Shown piece by piece: positions 1 to 11,900 of a stretch of DNA of 64,000 bases. The notes under the pieces were generated by a model that made no database searches, was not told the origin of the DNA, and was given only the letters and a program-made list of their open reading frames with translations. The position numbers and the translations under genes are program-made. Source of the DNA: Lithospermum erythrorhizon (taxonomy: Eukaryota; Streptophyta; Magnoliopsida; Boraginales; Boraginaceae); assembly GCA_019722365.1 (NCBI GenBank), contig JADFUC010000767.1, positions 682,001-746,000 on the forward strand, read 5' to 3'. Numbering within the stretch: position 1 is the first letter of the stretch; every line of letters begins with the position of its first letter.

Positions 1-640
1 GGCAGCCCAGGGTCAATTTTGATATGGTTATTATGGGATGTAATGTGTATAATATATCCCATATAATATATTTTTAAGTGTGTGAAGCTTGTCCTTCTTG
101 ATCCTCGGGCACTACTTGTGAGATAAATCATTGAAAAACTAAACAAAATTTTGGAACTACAAAACCTGGAATTTGATTTGACATTACTTCGATAAAAGAT
201 GCTAAAAATATCCTTTGTCACGAGTATGAGATTAGAGTCAAATGCTTTATTATATTTATTTCAAATCATAAACATGTTATGATCTTTAAACAAGTTGTAT
301 TGAATAAACAAAATAAATATCATAATTTTAAATAAATATATAAAAAATTATTACATAAACTGAACAAATGATTAAAGTTATTATTAGCCCCTCGATTTAT
401 TTTTTATTTGCATTTCATTTCCGTACGATATTTGGGCAGAAATTATATATTTTGAATATATAATTATATTATGAAAATATTTTACTTCAAATCTAATAGT
501 ATCATATTTATAATAATTAAAAAAGGAATAAGAGTATAATTGAACGTCCAAGTTTGATAGGACAATAAAAATATTAATTAAAATGAATTGAATAGACAAC
601 TTACTAACAAAGGTTGTAAAATGAGCCCTACACTATATGT
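1..640. other. AT-rich intergenic DNA
   Basis: No gene is visible. The stretch is very AT-rich and only short chance reading frames occur, including one of 71 codons on the minus strand with no family resemblance. It precedes the presumed 5' region of the CRAL-TRIO gene. Confidence 0.6.
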
Positions 641-759
641 TCAACTACTCCAATGTGAAAATCTTGGAACAAATCTCTGCATGTTGTACTGAACAAAGTC
701 AAACTCCAAGAATTCTCTAAAACATCTAACTACCTAGGTTTTCTCGCTCTTCCTCTTTG

Positions 760-1595
760 TTATTGTCTCAGTTACATCTCAATTCATCACCTCTGAATAC
801 TGCTTTTTTAATGTTTTTAGCTTAAAGATATCATTTTTTTTGTTGGGTTTTAATGTTTTATTCAAATGTGCTAATTTGCTTAGTTTGGGTGATATTTTAT
901 GATTTCATTGTAGTTGGTATGTTGGTTCTTGATTCAGATTCCTATTTGTTGTTGTCCCTGTTGCATATGAATTTATCACTGCTAAATGATGTTTTTAGCT
1001 TAAATTTGTCATTTTTATTGTTGGGTTTTGCTAAAATGTACTACTTCCTCCGTTCCTAAAAATTGTCTTACTTTTTGACTTTTTAATATTTGAACTTTGA
1101 TCATAAATATTTTTGTTTGTGTTATTTAATATTTGATGAAAAATATATTAATGAAAATATTTGAAATGTATTTTTTATTGATATATTTTTCATAAAATTT
1201 TATAAAACACAAAAAAAATATCTACAATCAAAGTTGAACTATTAAAAAGTCAAAATATGACAATCTTTTAGGGACCGAGGAGTATCTTTTATTAATTTGG
1301 GTGAGTTTAAAAGGGTTTTCTTGTTGTTGGTATGTTGGTTGTTGATTCAGATTCCTATTTGTTGCTGTCTCAGTTATATCTGAATTGTTAACCCGTGAAT
1401 TTTGATTTTTTGTTTTGTTTTTAGCTTCAAGTTAACATTTTTTCTTATTGGGTTTTGCTAAAATGTACCATCTTTTATTAATTTGGGTGAGTTTTTAAGG
1501 GTTTTATTGTTGTTGATATGTTGGTTCTTGATTCAGATTATGTATTTTTTGCTTGCCGATAGATCTGTCAACTCTGGAATTGTTGAATCAGTAGT
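760..1595 (+). repeat. Tandem array of about four ~180-bp units upstream of the CRAL-TRIO gene
   Basis: The phrase ctcagttatatctgaatt and its variants recur near 769, 953, 1366 and, more diverged, 1550. Each copy is followed by a gtttttagctt block, then ttgggtttt, then tatgttggtt and gattcagatt. Spacing is about 185 bp, except for the interval holding the 239-bp MITE at 1044-1282; removing it brings that interval to about 172 bp. The array probably lies in the 5' leader or a 5' UTR intron of the downstream gene. That placement is inference, because no transcript start can be seen. Confidence 0.75.
1044..1282. mobile_element. Stowaway-like MITE (239 bp) with TA target duplication
   Basis: Terminal inverted repeats read cttcctccgttcctaaaaat on the left and, on the right, cttttagggaccgaggag, whose complement matches the left end. 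Both ends continue inward with ttgtc and gacaa and with matching tttttgactttttaat / attaaaaagtcaaaa. TA dinucleotides flank both ends (1042-1043 and 1283-1284), as expected of Tc1/mariner-derived Stowaway elements. It has no coding capacity. It sits inside the second unit of the ~180-bp tandem array, and an unoccupied copy of the same site is seen near 1468. Confidence 0.88.
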
Positions 1596-2503
1596 AAACT
1601 CATGAAAATGTGAACTTTGACCAAAATTTATTTTTCATTTTGGAGTTGCTTTGGTTTTGATTATTTGATTGAGCTCAAATTTTTTGGGTGGTGTGTGAAA
1701 AATAACCATTATCGGGATAGGAATTTTCTGTAATGAAGCGGTTAAAATGAAATAGTCGTTAAAGTCTTAAGTACATGATCTCTCTGGTGCTTTTCTTGTC
1801 AACTTTTTTCAGTTATATGATTTATTTTCTTTCAAAATGGTTTAAATGGTTTGGTGTGGAAACTGTATAATGACTCATGATCTTGTATAGCTAGCTAATT
1901 GTAGAAATCAAGAGCTGTCTGCAAAATGTGTTGTTTTGATTAATTCATCTGGTGCAACTATCTTAACTTTGTCCACTTTTGCACGGCCCAGCAATCATGC
2001 TGAATTAATAATTTTGTTATTAGAACACTTAGCCAATTGACTGCGAAGTTACAAAATTTGGAATAAATGGTTTTCAATCACAAAGAGAAAACCTCTTAAG
2101 TTATTCCTTTTGTAGTAGAGAATTGTAAACAGATCTACTAGATGTGTAATGTGGTTTCGGAAAGACCAGAACCCCGTGTCCCATCTGGTAGGAGCTAATA
2201 AACGTCGACTTGATTGCTATATACGGATTGGGCCTTGGACAGAGACTCATGCTCTCTCTCTTTCTTCCATCTTTAATTGAGACAATCAACGCATGTTATG
2301 CAAATTCTGCTTGTATTGACAATGTTTTTCTGAGTAGTATTTATATGCCATATGATTAGGTAACTTAATTGTTCAAAATAGTCAACCGGGTTGTGCTTCT
2401 TTCTGTTTCCAATGTCTTGCTTATCACGATATCTCTATATTGACCACTTAAAAGGAGTGTTCATACTAGGCAAAGTTTATCTAACCAGTGCGTTACAGAT
2501 AAA

Positions 2504-4409
2504 ATGTTCCGGCGTAAGGGAAATTCTCAACCCGATCAGGAGACTGAGGAGTTACAACGTGGATCAAAGGTAATGAGCAGCTTAGAGCATTCATGATATA
2601 CTGAGTTTATGTCTAAGTATCAATCTGCAATTACCTTTCTGTAACAATACTTCTGATTGTCCTGTATGAGAATATTGGTGCCTCAACTCGTAGTTACTTA
2701 TTTTGTTTTCTGAGGTCAAATAAGTTGAATTAATAGTTAATGAAGTGTTCCCGTGAAAATGTTGAACTTGCAAATATCTCATTGTTAATAGATTATATTT
2801 GTTCCATTTTTAATGTGTATAGTGTCTTTTTCCCTCTATGAAGGTCAAGGAGCTTAAGGTTGCTCTTGGTCCGCTTTCGGACCGCAGTTTACTATACTGC
2901 ACTGATGCATGTTTAAGGAGATACTTGGAAGCCCGGAACTGGAATGTTGATAAATCTAAGAAAATGTTGGAAGAGTCGCTAAAATGGAGGTCAACATATA
3001 AACCTGAAGAAATCCGCTGGGTGAGGTTCATATTAATCTTTATGTTCTCCTTAAAACCAGGAAATAATAAAATTTGACTTTGTAACATAAACCCATCAAT
3101 GCGTATTGAGATCCCCATATAGATACCCCTTCCATATCATTATATGTGTTCAATTATAAATAATTGTTGGCCTACTTTTGTAGTATGGTGAGGGCCCTCC
3201 AAGCCATTGCAAAATTTCAAATCTAAACTGTGTTTCATAGCTGACCTGACATCCTAAAACCTTTTTATTTTTAGCATGAAGTTGCTGCAGAAGGTGAAAC
3301 CGGAAAGATTTACAGAGCCAGTTTTCACGACCTCTATGGACGGAGTGTTCTTATTCTGAGACCAGGATTACAGGTGTTTATTTAAAATAAAGGACACATG
3401 AAACTTCTGTAATTGATTTAAGAGTCCATATTAGTCTCTGTTGGAACTATCGTTTCCAAGTTCATTTTTTGTGATATAATGTTTCATTATGATTCGCAGA
3501 ATACAGCATCCATAGACAACCAGATGAAACATTTTGTGTATCTCTTAGAAAACGCGATACTGAATCTCCCTGAAAGTCAAGAACAAATGGCATGGTTGAT
3601 TGACTTCACAGGATGGTCTTTGAGCAATAATGTTCCTATTAGATCTGCTAGAGAGACATCGAGCATATTGCAAAATCACTATCCCGAGAGACTTGCTATA
3701 GCATTTCTATACAATCCCCCACGAATCTTTGAAGCATTTTGGAAGGTTTGCTCTAAAAAAATTAACACTCTATGATCTGTCTTAGTTCCCCACTTGTAAC
3801 TGAGTAGGTCTACTATCATGCCAATGCGTTAACAAATCTGGATGTTGAACTTCTATATTGTTTATATGTGGGGATTGTGGACCATAAGTTGCCTGTGGCG
3901 ATGCTCAATATACCTTGTTTTAATTTTTTTTTATTTGTCGATTGAATTATCTAACTGTTCTCTCAACTTGAAGGAAAAATGCTTCCTTTTTCTATAGATC
4001 AAGACACGAGGCATTTCATGAGAACGTTTTGTTGCAATTAAGATCCTCTAATGGGGAAAAAATGGAAATTGTGTTTGGTCTCTTTCCTTTCATCTTTGAA
4101 ATTGTGCTTCTATTCTTGCAGATTGTTAAATATTTTTTGGATACAAAGACATTCCAGAAAGTGAAATTTGTCTACCCCAAAAACAAGGATAGTGTGGAGC
4201 TCATGAAGACATATTTCGATATTGATAATCTTCCGACTGAGTTAGGAGGAAAAGCCACATTGAAGTACGACCATGAGGAGTTCTCGATGCTGATGGCACA
4301 GGACGATGTCAAAGCTGCCAAATATTGGGGTTTCGATAAGCATCAGCATGACTCTATTACAGCAACGGAACACAAAATTAATAAGGACAAATCGGATCTC
4401 ACAATGTGA
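2504..4409 (+). CDS. CRAL-TRIO (SEC14-like) lipid-transfer protein, 291 aa
   Basis: Five exons: 2504-2569, 2844-3020, 3275-3373, 3500-3745, 4122-4409. All junctions are GT..AG and in phase 0, giving 291 residues. The family binds and exchanges phosphoinositides or other hydrophobic ligands between membranes in the cytosol. Residues ~24-80 form the helical CRAL-TRIO N-terminal domain (CTDACLRRYLEARNWNVDK, then KWRSTYKPEEIRW). Residues ~90-240 form the lipid-binding fold, with LIDFTGW, ILQNHYPERL and FLYNPPRIFEAFWK, all hallmarks of plant single-domain SEC14 proteins. The C-terminal tail is charged and there is no GOLD or nodulin domain. The start gives the usual MFRRK-type N terminus of this plant subgroup. 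The frame is intact, so I regard it as functional. The first coding exon is only 66 bp, and the 5' UTR probably lies further upstream across the repeat array. Confidence 0.93.
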
Positions 4410-4743
4410 AGGAAAATTACCAGTTCCTGAAAAGTGGTTGAGCCATTGGTATGTCTTAACCATGGTTCAAAGTTTCGTTTTCAGATATAGTTTCGAAAAT
4501 AAAATATTAGTAATAATTAATGTGCAATTTCATTGAGAACTAAGCATTCCTTCTTTGGTTGTAATATTAATTGCATTCGTTTCACTCATTACTGAATAGA
4601 CCAGATGCATTGGGCAAGATCAATCGATCACATACGTTTCATATACACTTAATTAACATTGCCATGAAACATAATAATGATCCTTTTCAAATTAAAGAGG
4701 TAAAAAAAAAAAGAAATATGAAATGACAACTTCAATTCAACGA

Positions 4744-5612
4744 TCACATACGTTTCATATGTACTCCTATTGAGTACAAATAAATGCCTTCTCTTCCATA
4801 AAAGCCAGCAATTTTGCCCCCCTCTGCCGGAGAAGAGAAGAAAGTCCCGACCTTGGTCCCAAACGGTCCATAAACATCCTTATTTGTCATGAACGTTATA
4901 GACTTTATCACATCAGATGAAAACATCCGACTGAACTGGTCCATAATATCCAGAAATGCCAATCAAGAACTCCGTCTGGGGAACAATTTACCTTACATAA
5001 GAAAACAGCATAGAATAAATATCAGCACAAGACATTTTAAAATCGCGAGGAAATCTAAATTGTACTAACACAAAATTGCAGAAGGAGAAAACATGTTACC
5101 TTCTGTAGGAAAAAACTATGAGCACCATGCCTCTGGGACCAAACAAGTCCACATTCATCTTTAGTAGAGACATACTGAATCCTGGATACTCGAAGCATAT
5201 TCACAAGGCTGTCGACATGCACAATTATTTGTTCGATTCCATTAAACACGCCATCATCAAACTCATTTCCATAAGACTGATGCGATCCACCAAAAGGGAT
5301 CGGATTTCTTGGAGCCAAGACCTTCCAAGTTCCAAGTATCCTTGGACTTAAAAAAAAAAACACGACTTATTGAAATATTCAAGATTAAGTGACATTAAAC
5401 AATTAGAAAGGTTATACATAGTCAAAATCATTAGAGCATTATTTATTTACCAGATTAGATAAGGGCAGATGATAAGTTCCTAGAGGTCTCACATAATATC
5501 CAATGGGCATCAAGGTACGAACCAAATCGACCATGAAACCCAACAATAAAACCCCATCTTCAACAGGTAAAGTAAAATGAATCCCCATATTTTTTGTCAC
5601 TAAAAGTTCCAT
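4744..5612 (-). pseudogene. Decayed jacalin-related lectin gene (two-domain remnant)
   Basis: Three blocks on the minus strand resemble mannose-binding jacalin-like lectin domains. 5612-5455 holds the C-terminal half of one domain, split over at least two frames (GFHGRFGSYLDA in one, PVEDG in another). 5352-5103 holds the N-terminal half of the next domain (GNEFDDGVFNGIEQIIVHVD, then GLVWSQRHG) and ends at a plausible donor. 4975-4744, after a ccccag acceptor, holds its C-terminal half (GISGYYGP, then YGPFGTKVGTFFS and GGKIAGFYGR). The GISGYYGP frame hits a stop and the remainder continues one base out of register. No start codon region is recognisable. It is convergent with the CRAL-TRIO gene, about 330 bp apart. 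I read it as a pseudogene; sequencing error in an intact gene would have to be invoked several times. Confidence 0.78.
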
Positions 5613-5619
5613 ACATTGT

Positions 5620-7740
5620 TACATTAGTGTGCAACGTCAAAGATGTGATAACCTCGAGTACGATCCGATGGTTCCGGGTTATTCCAGCCGGGCAATTACT
5701 AGACAATCAATATTAACTCACAGTAGAAATTTCAGATAACAAATAATTATCAGTAATAAAACAATGCCTATGGACTGCCATGATCTATGACAATACTTGA
5801 TTGTTTGACTGCTTAAATAAACAAATCTTTCACCTCCCACGGTCCTTTATTTAATCTACCACCTGCCACCTTTTATATGTATATTCAAAACGATAACAAT
5901 ATAAAATAGGAAGGAATAATGCTTAACTCCTACCAAGTGTATTTATAGTGTTATTGGCTATTGTCTTATGTAGTTAGGTGGCTGTTACACTAAAAGTGGC
6001 TGTCTATTTGTGTTCCCAGTGCTTCAGCATCGCTTTTTTCTGATAATAATGTGATATATGAATGCATCATTTTGCTGATAATAATGTGATATATGAATGC
6101 ATCGCATGCGTTATATGTACATGGGAACTCGGAAAAGTCGAACTTTATTACTAGTGAAATGAAAATTAAACAAACTGGTTATCTCTTTGAAATGAGTGAA
6201 ATCTTATCATATCAAAGGAGACGCTTTTAAACTTGTTAAGCAGTATGTTGTTAATGGTATCATGTAAGTCAAGCATGTGTGACTCAAGAAAAAGGGTTGT
6301 GAAGTATAAATCAAAATATATATGCATAGTGCATATAACTCAAATCTAATCTAAATTTATACGGCCACCACGGCGCTTATCCAACGAAAGATTCAAAATG
6401 GGCCGATCGTAGGTTACAAAAAAATCTAATGTACATATTACTCAATTATTGCAGTGCTACGCCACGATCCTAGATGGTGTCCCAAAAAATATGATCAAGA
6501 AATCATAGTTTTAACATCTAAAAAATAATTACAATAATTATTAGTATTTCAATATTAAAAGAATCACGACACCTACTAAATTAGAAATGGTGGCTAGAAA
6601 ATCAAATGCTCTTAAACATCAACCATGCTCGCGCCGGAATACAATTTTTAAACTGCATTTGTTCCCTAATTGTGAGTGCTAGGACTTTGTGAGAGCAACC
6701 CGATTCCTGTGGATACAATGGTTAGAACTGAAGATCGTGCTTTAAAACACTCTGTGCTAGTTCACCGACCGAGAGAGCAAGAGAGTATCACTAAAAAAGA
6801 AAATTGTTTTGTTTCATGCTTGTAAAGCTTAGTTGTTTGTCACGACCAAGCGACGTAAGTCAAGCCCGCCTTTAAAGTAGAAGTAGGGCGGGCCGTGATC
6901 GCCTCACCATTTACTCCAACCTTCAATAAAATTAATTTAACTCTACCGTAGCTTAATTCGCCAGAATGTACCCCACCGAACGCAACATAACCCAAAATGG
7001 AAGAAAACCAAAAGTCTCCAACTTCAGCAAAAATATAATTAGCATATAATGTAGAAATAAGACCTCAGAACTCGAAGCTCACGAAGACTCCTCCCAAGCC
7101 CTTAAGCAGCCCCGCCTCCCGACTAATGTTTTATATTAGATCCGGCATGTAGTTTTACAACTGTGACCAGACTCCCTGCATTTAATTCCTCACGTGAAAG
7201 CTTTAATATTCCTTACAAGAAGACACATTTTATACAATTTAATTAAAAACGACTAACTATATAAAACTAATTACGTTACATCTATCTTCCAATATGGTAT
7301 TACTAAATTTTGCATTAATTTTGCAACAAATATATGCTTATTATAAACAGATAATTTGTGCTGGTTTTGCAAAAAATAATGCAAAAGGCGTTGCTCCTGC
7401 AAATTTCCCTAAAAACACTCCTACAACAATTAAATGAAATCATGTCTTGATGTTTTTCTGCCTTCTTCTTCTTCACGACTTCATCAAAAATACATTATAC
7501 CTTTACCTTTGTAGACTTGAGGAGGCTTACAGCAAACTGGTGTACCTTTTGTTTGTCAATGCCAGTATAACAAACTACATTTTGTTTGAAACAAAACACA
7601 AGAACAGCAGGAGCTACAGCCAATTCAGCTTCAGGTACAATAGTTCCCGATTCCGCTTCAAATTTAAACCCCACACCAACAATCTTGAGGTAACGGAAGA
7701 ATTTAGCCTATGCGATGTTGATCAGCTACTGCATCCATTA
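5620..7740. other. Intergenic DNA with possible retroelement scraps
   Basis: No supportable gene. Two near-identical copies of gctgataataatgtgatata stand close together around 6040 and 6073. Around 6838 the text tgtcacgaccaag followed by gggcgggccgtgatcgcc (6886-6903) resembles LTR-edge sequence seen in plant retrotransposons, but no partner LTR is visible. A 99-codon frame at 7447-7746 has low-complexity composition, lies partly against a MITE and matches nothing I know. Confidence 0.5.
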
Positions 7741-7745
7741 TACTA

Positions 7746-7994
7746 ACTCAGTCGCTAAAAATATTGTCCGTTCGATTTCCATTAGTCAACATTAACAAAC
7801 TTTGAAACCGTGAATGCATATAGCTTTGAGTTAGATAAATTATCACGCCAATAGTAAAAAATTATATTTTAAAATAAAAGCCTTCCATATAATTTTCTAC
7901 CAAATATTATACAATTTATATTAAATACTTTATCGCACTTAGAAAGTCAAGTATCAAAATTCATAAAATCGACTATCTTTGGGGATCGAGGAAA
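7746..7994. mobile_element. Degenerate Stowaway-like MITE
   Basis: The left end actcagtcgctaaaaatatt continues with gtccg, and the right end, ctatctttggggatcgag, reverse-complements to an approximate match with the left and ends in a cctcg-type tip. TA dinucleotides flank both ends (7744-7745, 7995-7996). At about 249 bp it is close in size to the two clear Stowaway elements of this window, but the terminal repeats are more diverged. Confidence 0.5.
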
Positions 7995-8119
7995 TATTAT
8001 GGGTGTTAGAAATGATGGATATATCAATTTAGACAATGCATACTATCTCATCTCGATTGTTAAGATATTTTGTCCAACATTGACACTCATTTCATGGCTC
8101 AGTCTGGGATGCACAAAAT

Positions 8120-8640
8120 TGAAACCGAATCTCAACCAACCGAAACCGAATCAAAATAACCGAAATTTTTGAATCGAACGGAACCGGAATCCCATTTAGC
8201 GTTCTATGTCCGAGAATATAACTGGGCTTTGAAAAGCAAAATTAAATAATGTAACCGAACCGAACTGATTTCTAAATTTTATGTAGATTTTGTCAATTTT
8301 TATTTTATATCATTTCAAGATTCGTAGTGATTTTGTGATGTGTACATTTTAATAAGCTTAATTTGGGGATTTAACTTTGCTCATTACTCATATATATGTG
8401 TATTGTATAATTAATTTTAAAAGTAATTCATTGAAAATTATATGTATTAGATCTAGTCTTAAGTTACTTAATTTGAATTCAAGTTTGATAGACTAAAAAA
8501 AATCTGCCTCAAACCGAAACTTAAATCAAACCGAACTGAGCCGAGTAGGATTGGAACATAACCGACAAGTTCGGTATTTGAGAGTAGATGATTTTAAATA
8601 GTGCTCGATTTATTTCACTCAAAACCGAACTGGGCCTCCG
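8120..8640. repeat. Interspersed repeat built of CCGAA words
   Basis: Two clusters rich in accgaa/aaccgaac (about 8128-8265 and 8505-8640) flank a 240-bp AT-rich core. The words run in the same orientation in both clusters. CCGAA-rich repeats of this type are common as non-autonomous transposon remnants in plant genomes, but I cannot assign a superfamily. It lies downstream of the SWEET gene's 3' end. Confidence 0.5.
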
Positions 8641-8982
8641 TACATACCTCTAGCTCGAGTCGCCTAAATGACCATATATATAAGCAATTCATAAAAATTG
8701 ATGGCAACCTTTGGCTAGTTAAGTATGTTAAATCATGTTTATCTCAAGACATCTTAATTATGTATTTCGACAGAAATTTTTCATTAAATTGGAGTTCAAA
8801 CCAAATCAATGACCTCAATTCTAGAAATAGCTTTGATTTTAGTTATAATCCTAAATATCACTCATATTAATATATAGATGAACACACAACTTATTTTTTT
8901 TTCAACAACATATAAAATGGCCTCTTGCTTGAAGTCTGATGGCCTGACTTCCTTGGAATTCTTGATATACTTCTTTGGTTGA

Positions 8983-11900
8983 TTACTCCTCAACTCTCAC
9001 GTTAAACATCTCTCTATCATTCATGTCTTGTTTGGTTGAAGCATACTGGGGTTGCTTTTCATCTTTGTTCTTCATCATCATGCTCATGCCATTAGCTGTT
9101 TTATTCACCTTCAAATTCATCTCAACATCCTTCTGTGAGTCCTCTGTTCCTTCTAACATCATATCTTTTTCATATTGTCTCTCAAATTTGAAATTCTTTT
9201 CATTATTGTCCTTTCTTGCATTCTTGTAAATTAAATACAACCCCATTTGAGCGATTCCTAATATAAATCCGATCACGTTTGGTAGCTGCAAAAGAAGAAT
9301 GATTTTTAATAAAGTACAATTGTATACCATTCATTTTAGACGTTTAGGATAATTTGATAAGCTTTGTTGTATAGTTCATCATAATATTTAGCAAACATGA
9401 AATGATTAGGACAAAATATGTATTGTTAATAATGTTAATATTGATTATTGAAAATCGAAATATGTATAGTAATTATAACAGATTCGACTTACCGCAATAT
9501 AATAGTCGGATATAAAAAAACCATAGAAGAACCACATAGTTGCACAAAGAGTTAGAAATAAGGATAGAGTGAATGGCATGAACTCAATGACTTTGTTCTA
9601 TAACTTGCAAATGAAACAAGATTATAACGTAATTTATATTGATTTATATTTGTTAAAAAAAAAAACTAAACAAATACAATTTGATACACAATTTCTTTAC
9701 CATACATATTTGAAGATGAAACTTCGTTCGACTTTAATTGCTGGGATTTCCATAACTATGTAACCGCCTTTCCTAATATGTGTACTTATACTATCTACAT
9801 TAGTTTCCCTATAACTTTTCTAAAATTCACCCAATCGCTACTTTTTTGGTTTTTTTGCTCACTTTTTACGTAGAGCTTTTGTAGCCTCTATTAGTTCACC
9901 AAAAAAATTGAAAATTAAATATTTCAAAGAAGTATTAGAAATTTATGTATAAAATTAAATTTTTAAAATACAAAATAATATATTAAATATGGATGTTGAT
10001 GAAATATCTTTTTAATTTATATTGTATATGAAGAAAAATATTTATTTTATTTATTTTTTATATAATTAAAAAAGAGTAAAAAAAGAGGCGTAAAAAAAAT
10101 CGCAAAATAGTATGCGATATGCAAAATTCAGTGAATTTAATAAAATACTTAATACTTTATGCCAAAATACCCTATTTTAGTAGTCGATTTCAACTTAATT
10201 TCATATTTTTATAATTTCAATTCCTAAAATAGTTTTTAGGGGAGTGATATGAGTGCTCTTAGGGTAGTGGAGGGACCAGAGAGGTTAATGTGAGCATTGT
10301 CTCTCTAAAATTTTAAAAATTATATTTTTATTATTAAAAAAATAAAATTCTTTTATTACCTATTTACTTCTTAACCTACTGTAGCGACACACATATTAAA
10401 AAACGAGGCCATTAAATACTAAAAGAAAGTAATAAAATTATTTTTAGAGACTTGCAATTATATTCCCTTTCATGTTTAAGTATTTATCATTCTAGACTTT
10501 TACACAATAATTAAAAATTTAAGTATATTTTTACATTTAAATCTTAAGTTGACGATTGTCTCGATGATTGTATTGGTCATATCAATTCACAATAGATTAC
10601 CTGTAAGATGTGTAAGATGGTCAAGTAATAAAATTGTGTATAGGGAATGATAAAAGACGAAACAAGAAAATTAAGGGGATAGATTGAAAAGTTAGGCTAA
10701 ACTTAAAAACTAAAACATCAAAGAATCAAAAATAATTTTTTTTTGTTTAATTAGTTATAAATTTTTTTTTGAAGAGGATTTGAACCTGTAAGATTTTATA
10801 GAATTAATTTTTTGAAATTAGGATGATAAATATTACGGTAGAATTTTAAGATCGTATTGGATTTATTACCATTATGCTCAAAGGGGCCGCAAATACGGCA
10901 AGGTTGACAGCCGCACATACCCATCCAACCATTGTCTTTCTGTTTTGACCTTTCACAAGTAATAAAGAACACAACATCACCAGCCCTTGTGCTCCCACAT
11001 TAAGCAGAAGTATGAACCTAAAAGCAATAATCTGATAACAAAAACATCAAACAAAGTTACTAACCCAGTATATTTCAATGATATGCTTCCTATTCAAATG
11101 TTGCCACAATATTTAGCTACACGTGAAGGTTTTATATTTGGTTACTTATTGCATCAATGGGTTCAACAAACTCTTCAACTTTAATTAGTTAACGAAATAT
11201 TTTATTTTCTTTTTGCTTAAAAGTATTCAACTTGTGTTTTTGGTGGTTAAACTATAATGGCTTACTTGACAATTATTATGCATGTCATGGCTTTTGATTA
11301 GAATCAAAATATAATATTAATAACTAACAGCAAGTACATTAAAAGTATTTGGCTCATGAACGAAAAGCAACGAAACAATCACATGCCAGTTTAAGAATAA
11401 CTATTTTCCAACATATAGTTTCACCAATTGTATTATTTGAATCCAAAATTTCATATATTCAGCCATTCGATTACACATATTATATATATAATTTTATTTG
11501 CACACACGTACATGATGAGAGGAATAAGATGGTTGTAGTGTACCCTATACTTTTTGGATGCATAGAAGAGGTAAATGAAGAGGTAAGTGATTTCAATAAC
11601 ACAACCAATTCCATTGATGGTGACTATCATGAAAGCATTTTTCTTAAGGTAAGCATAATAGAGAAGAAGTGAAGCACTGAAAAGTGCAACGACATAAGGT
11701 ATTGACTGAAATCCATCAGATGATTTCCTCTTGCATATTTTGTGGAAAGTAGGCCTGAAAATTAAAAGCCATCAATTGGAGATATGAATAAATTAATAAC
11801 TAATGAATAAACTAATAGAAAAATTGAATACGAAAGAGGCTCTCAAAGTTTAGAGCTTTACACTGGCGCCAGGAATACCATGAATGATACTATGTTGCCT

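Noticed and set aside
2810..3118. 102-codon minus-strand frame
   Set aside because: It is the shadow of CRAL-TRIO exon 2 and flanking intron.
5118..5351. 77-codon plus-strand frame
   Set aside because: It is antisense to the jacalin-like block, whose minus-strand motifs explain the open frame.
6838..6905. Solo LTR beginning tgtcacgacc
   Set aside because: No matching second end, target duplication or partner LTR could be found; left only as a note in the spacer entry.
7447..7746. 99-codon frame as a gene
   Set aside because: Phe/Leu/Asn-biased low-complexity composition, no family match and it ends at a MITE edge.
11349..11672. 107-codon plus-strand frame
   Set aside because: It lies antisense to SWEET exon 3 and adjoining introns; no independent support.
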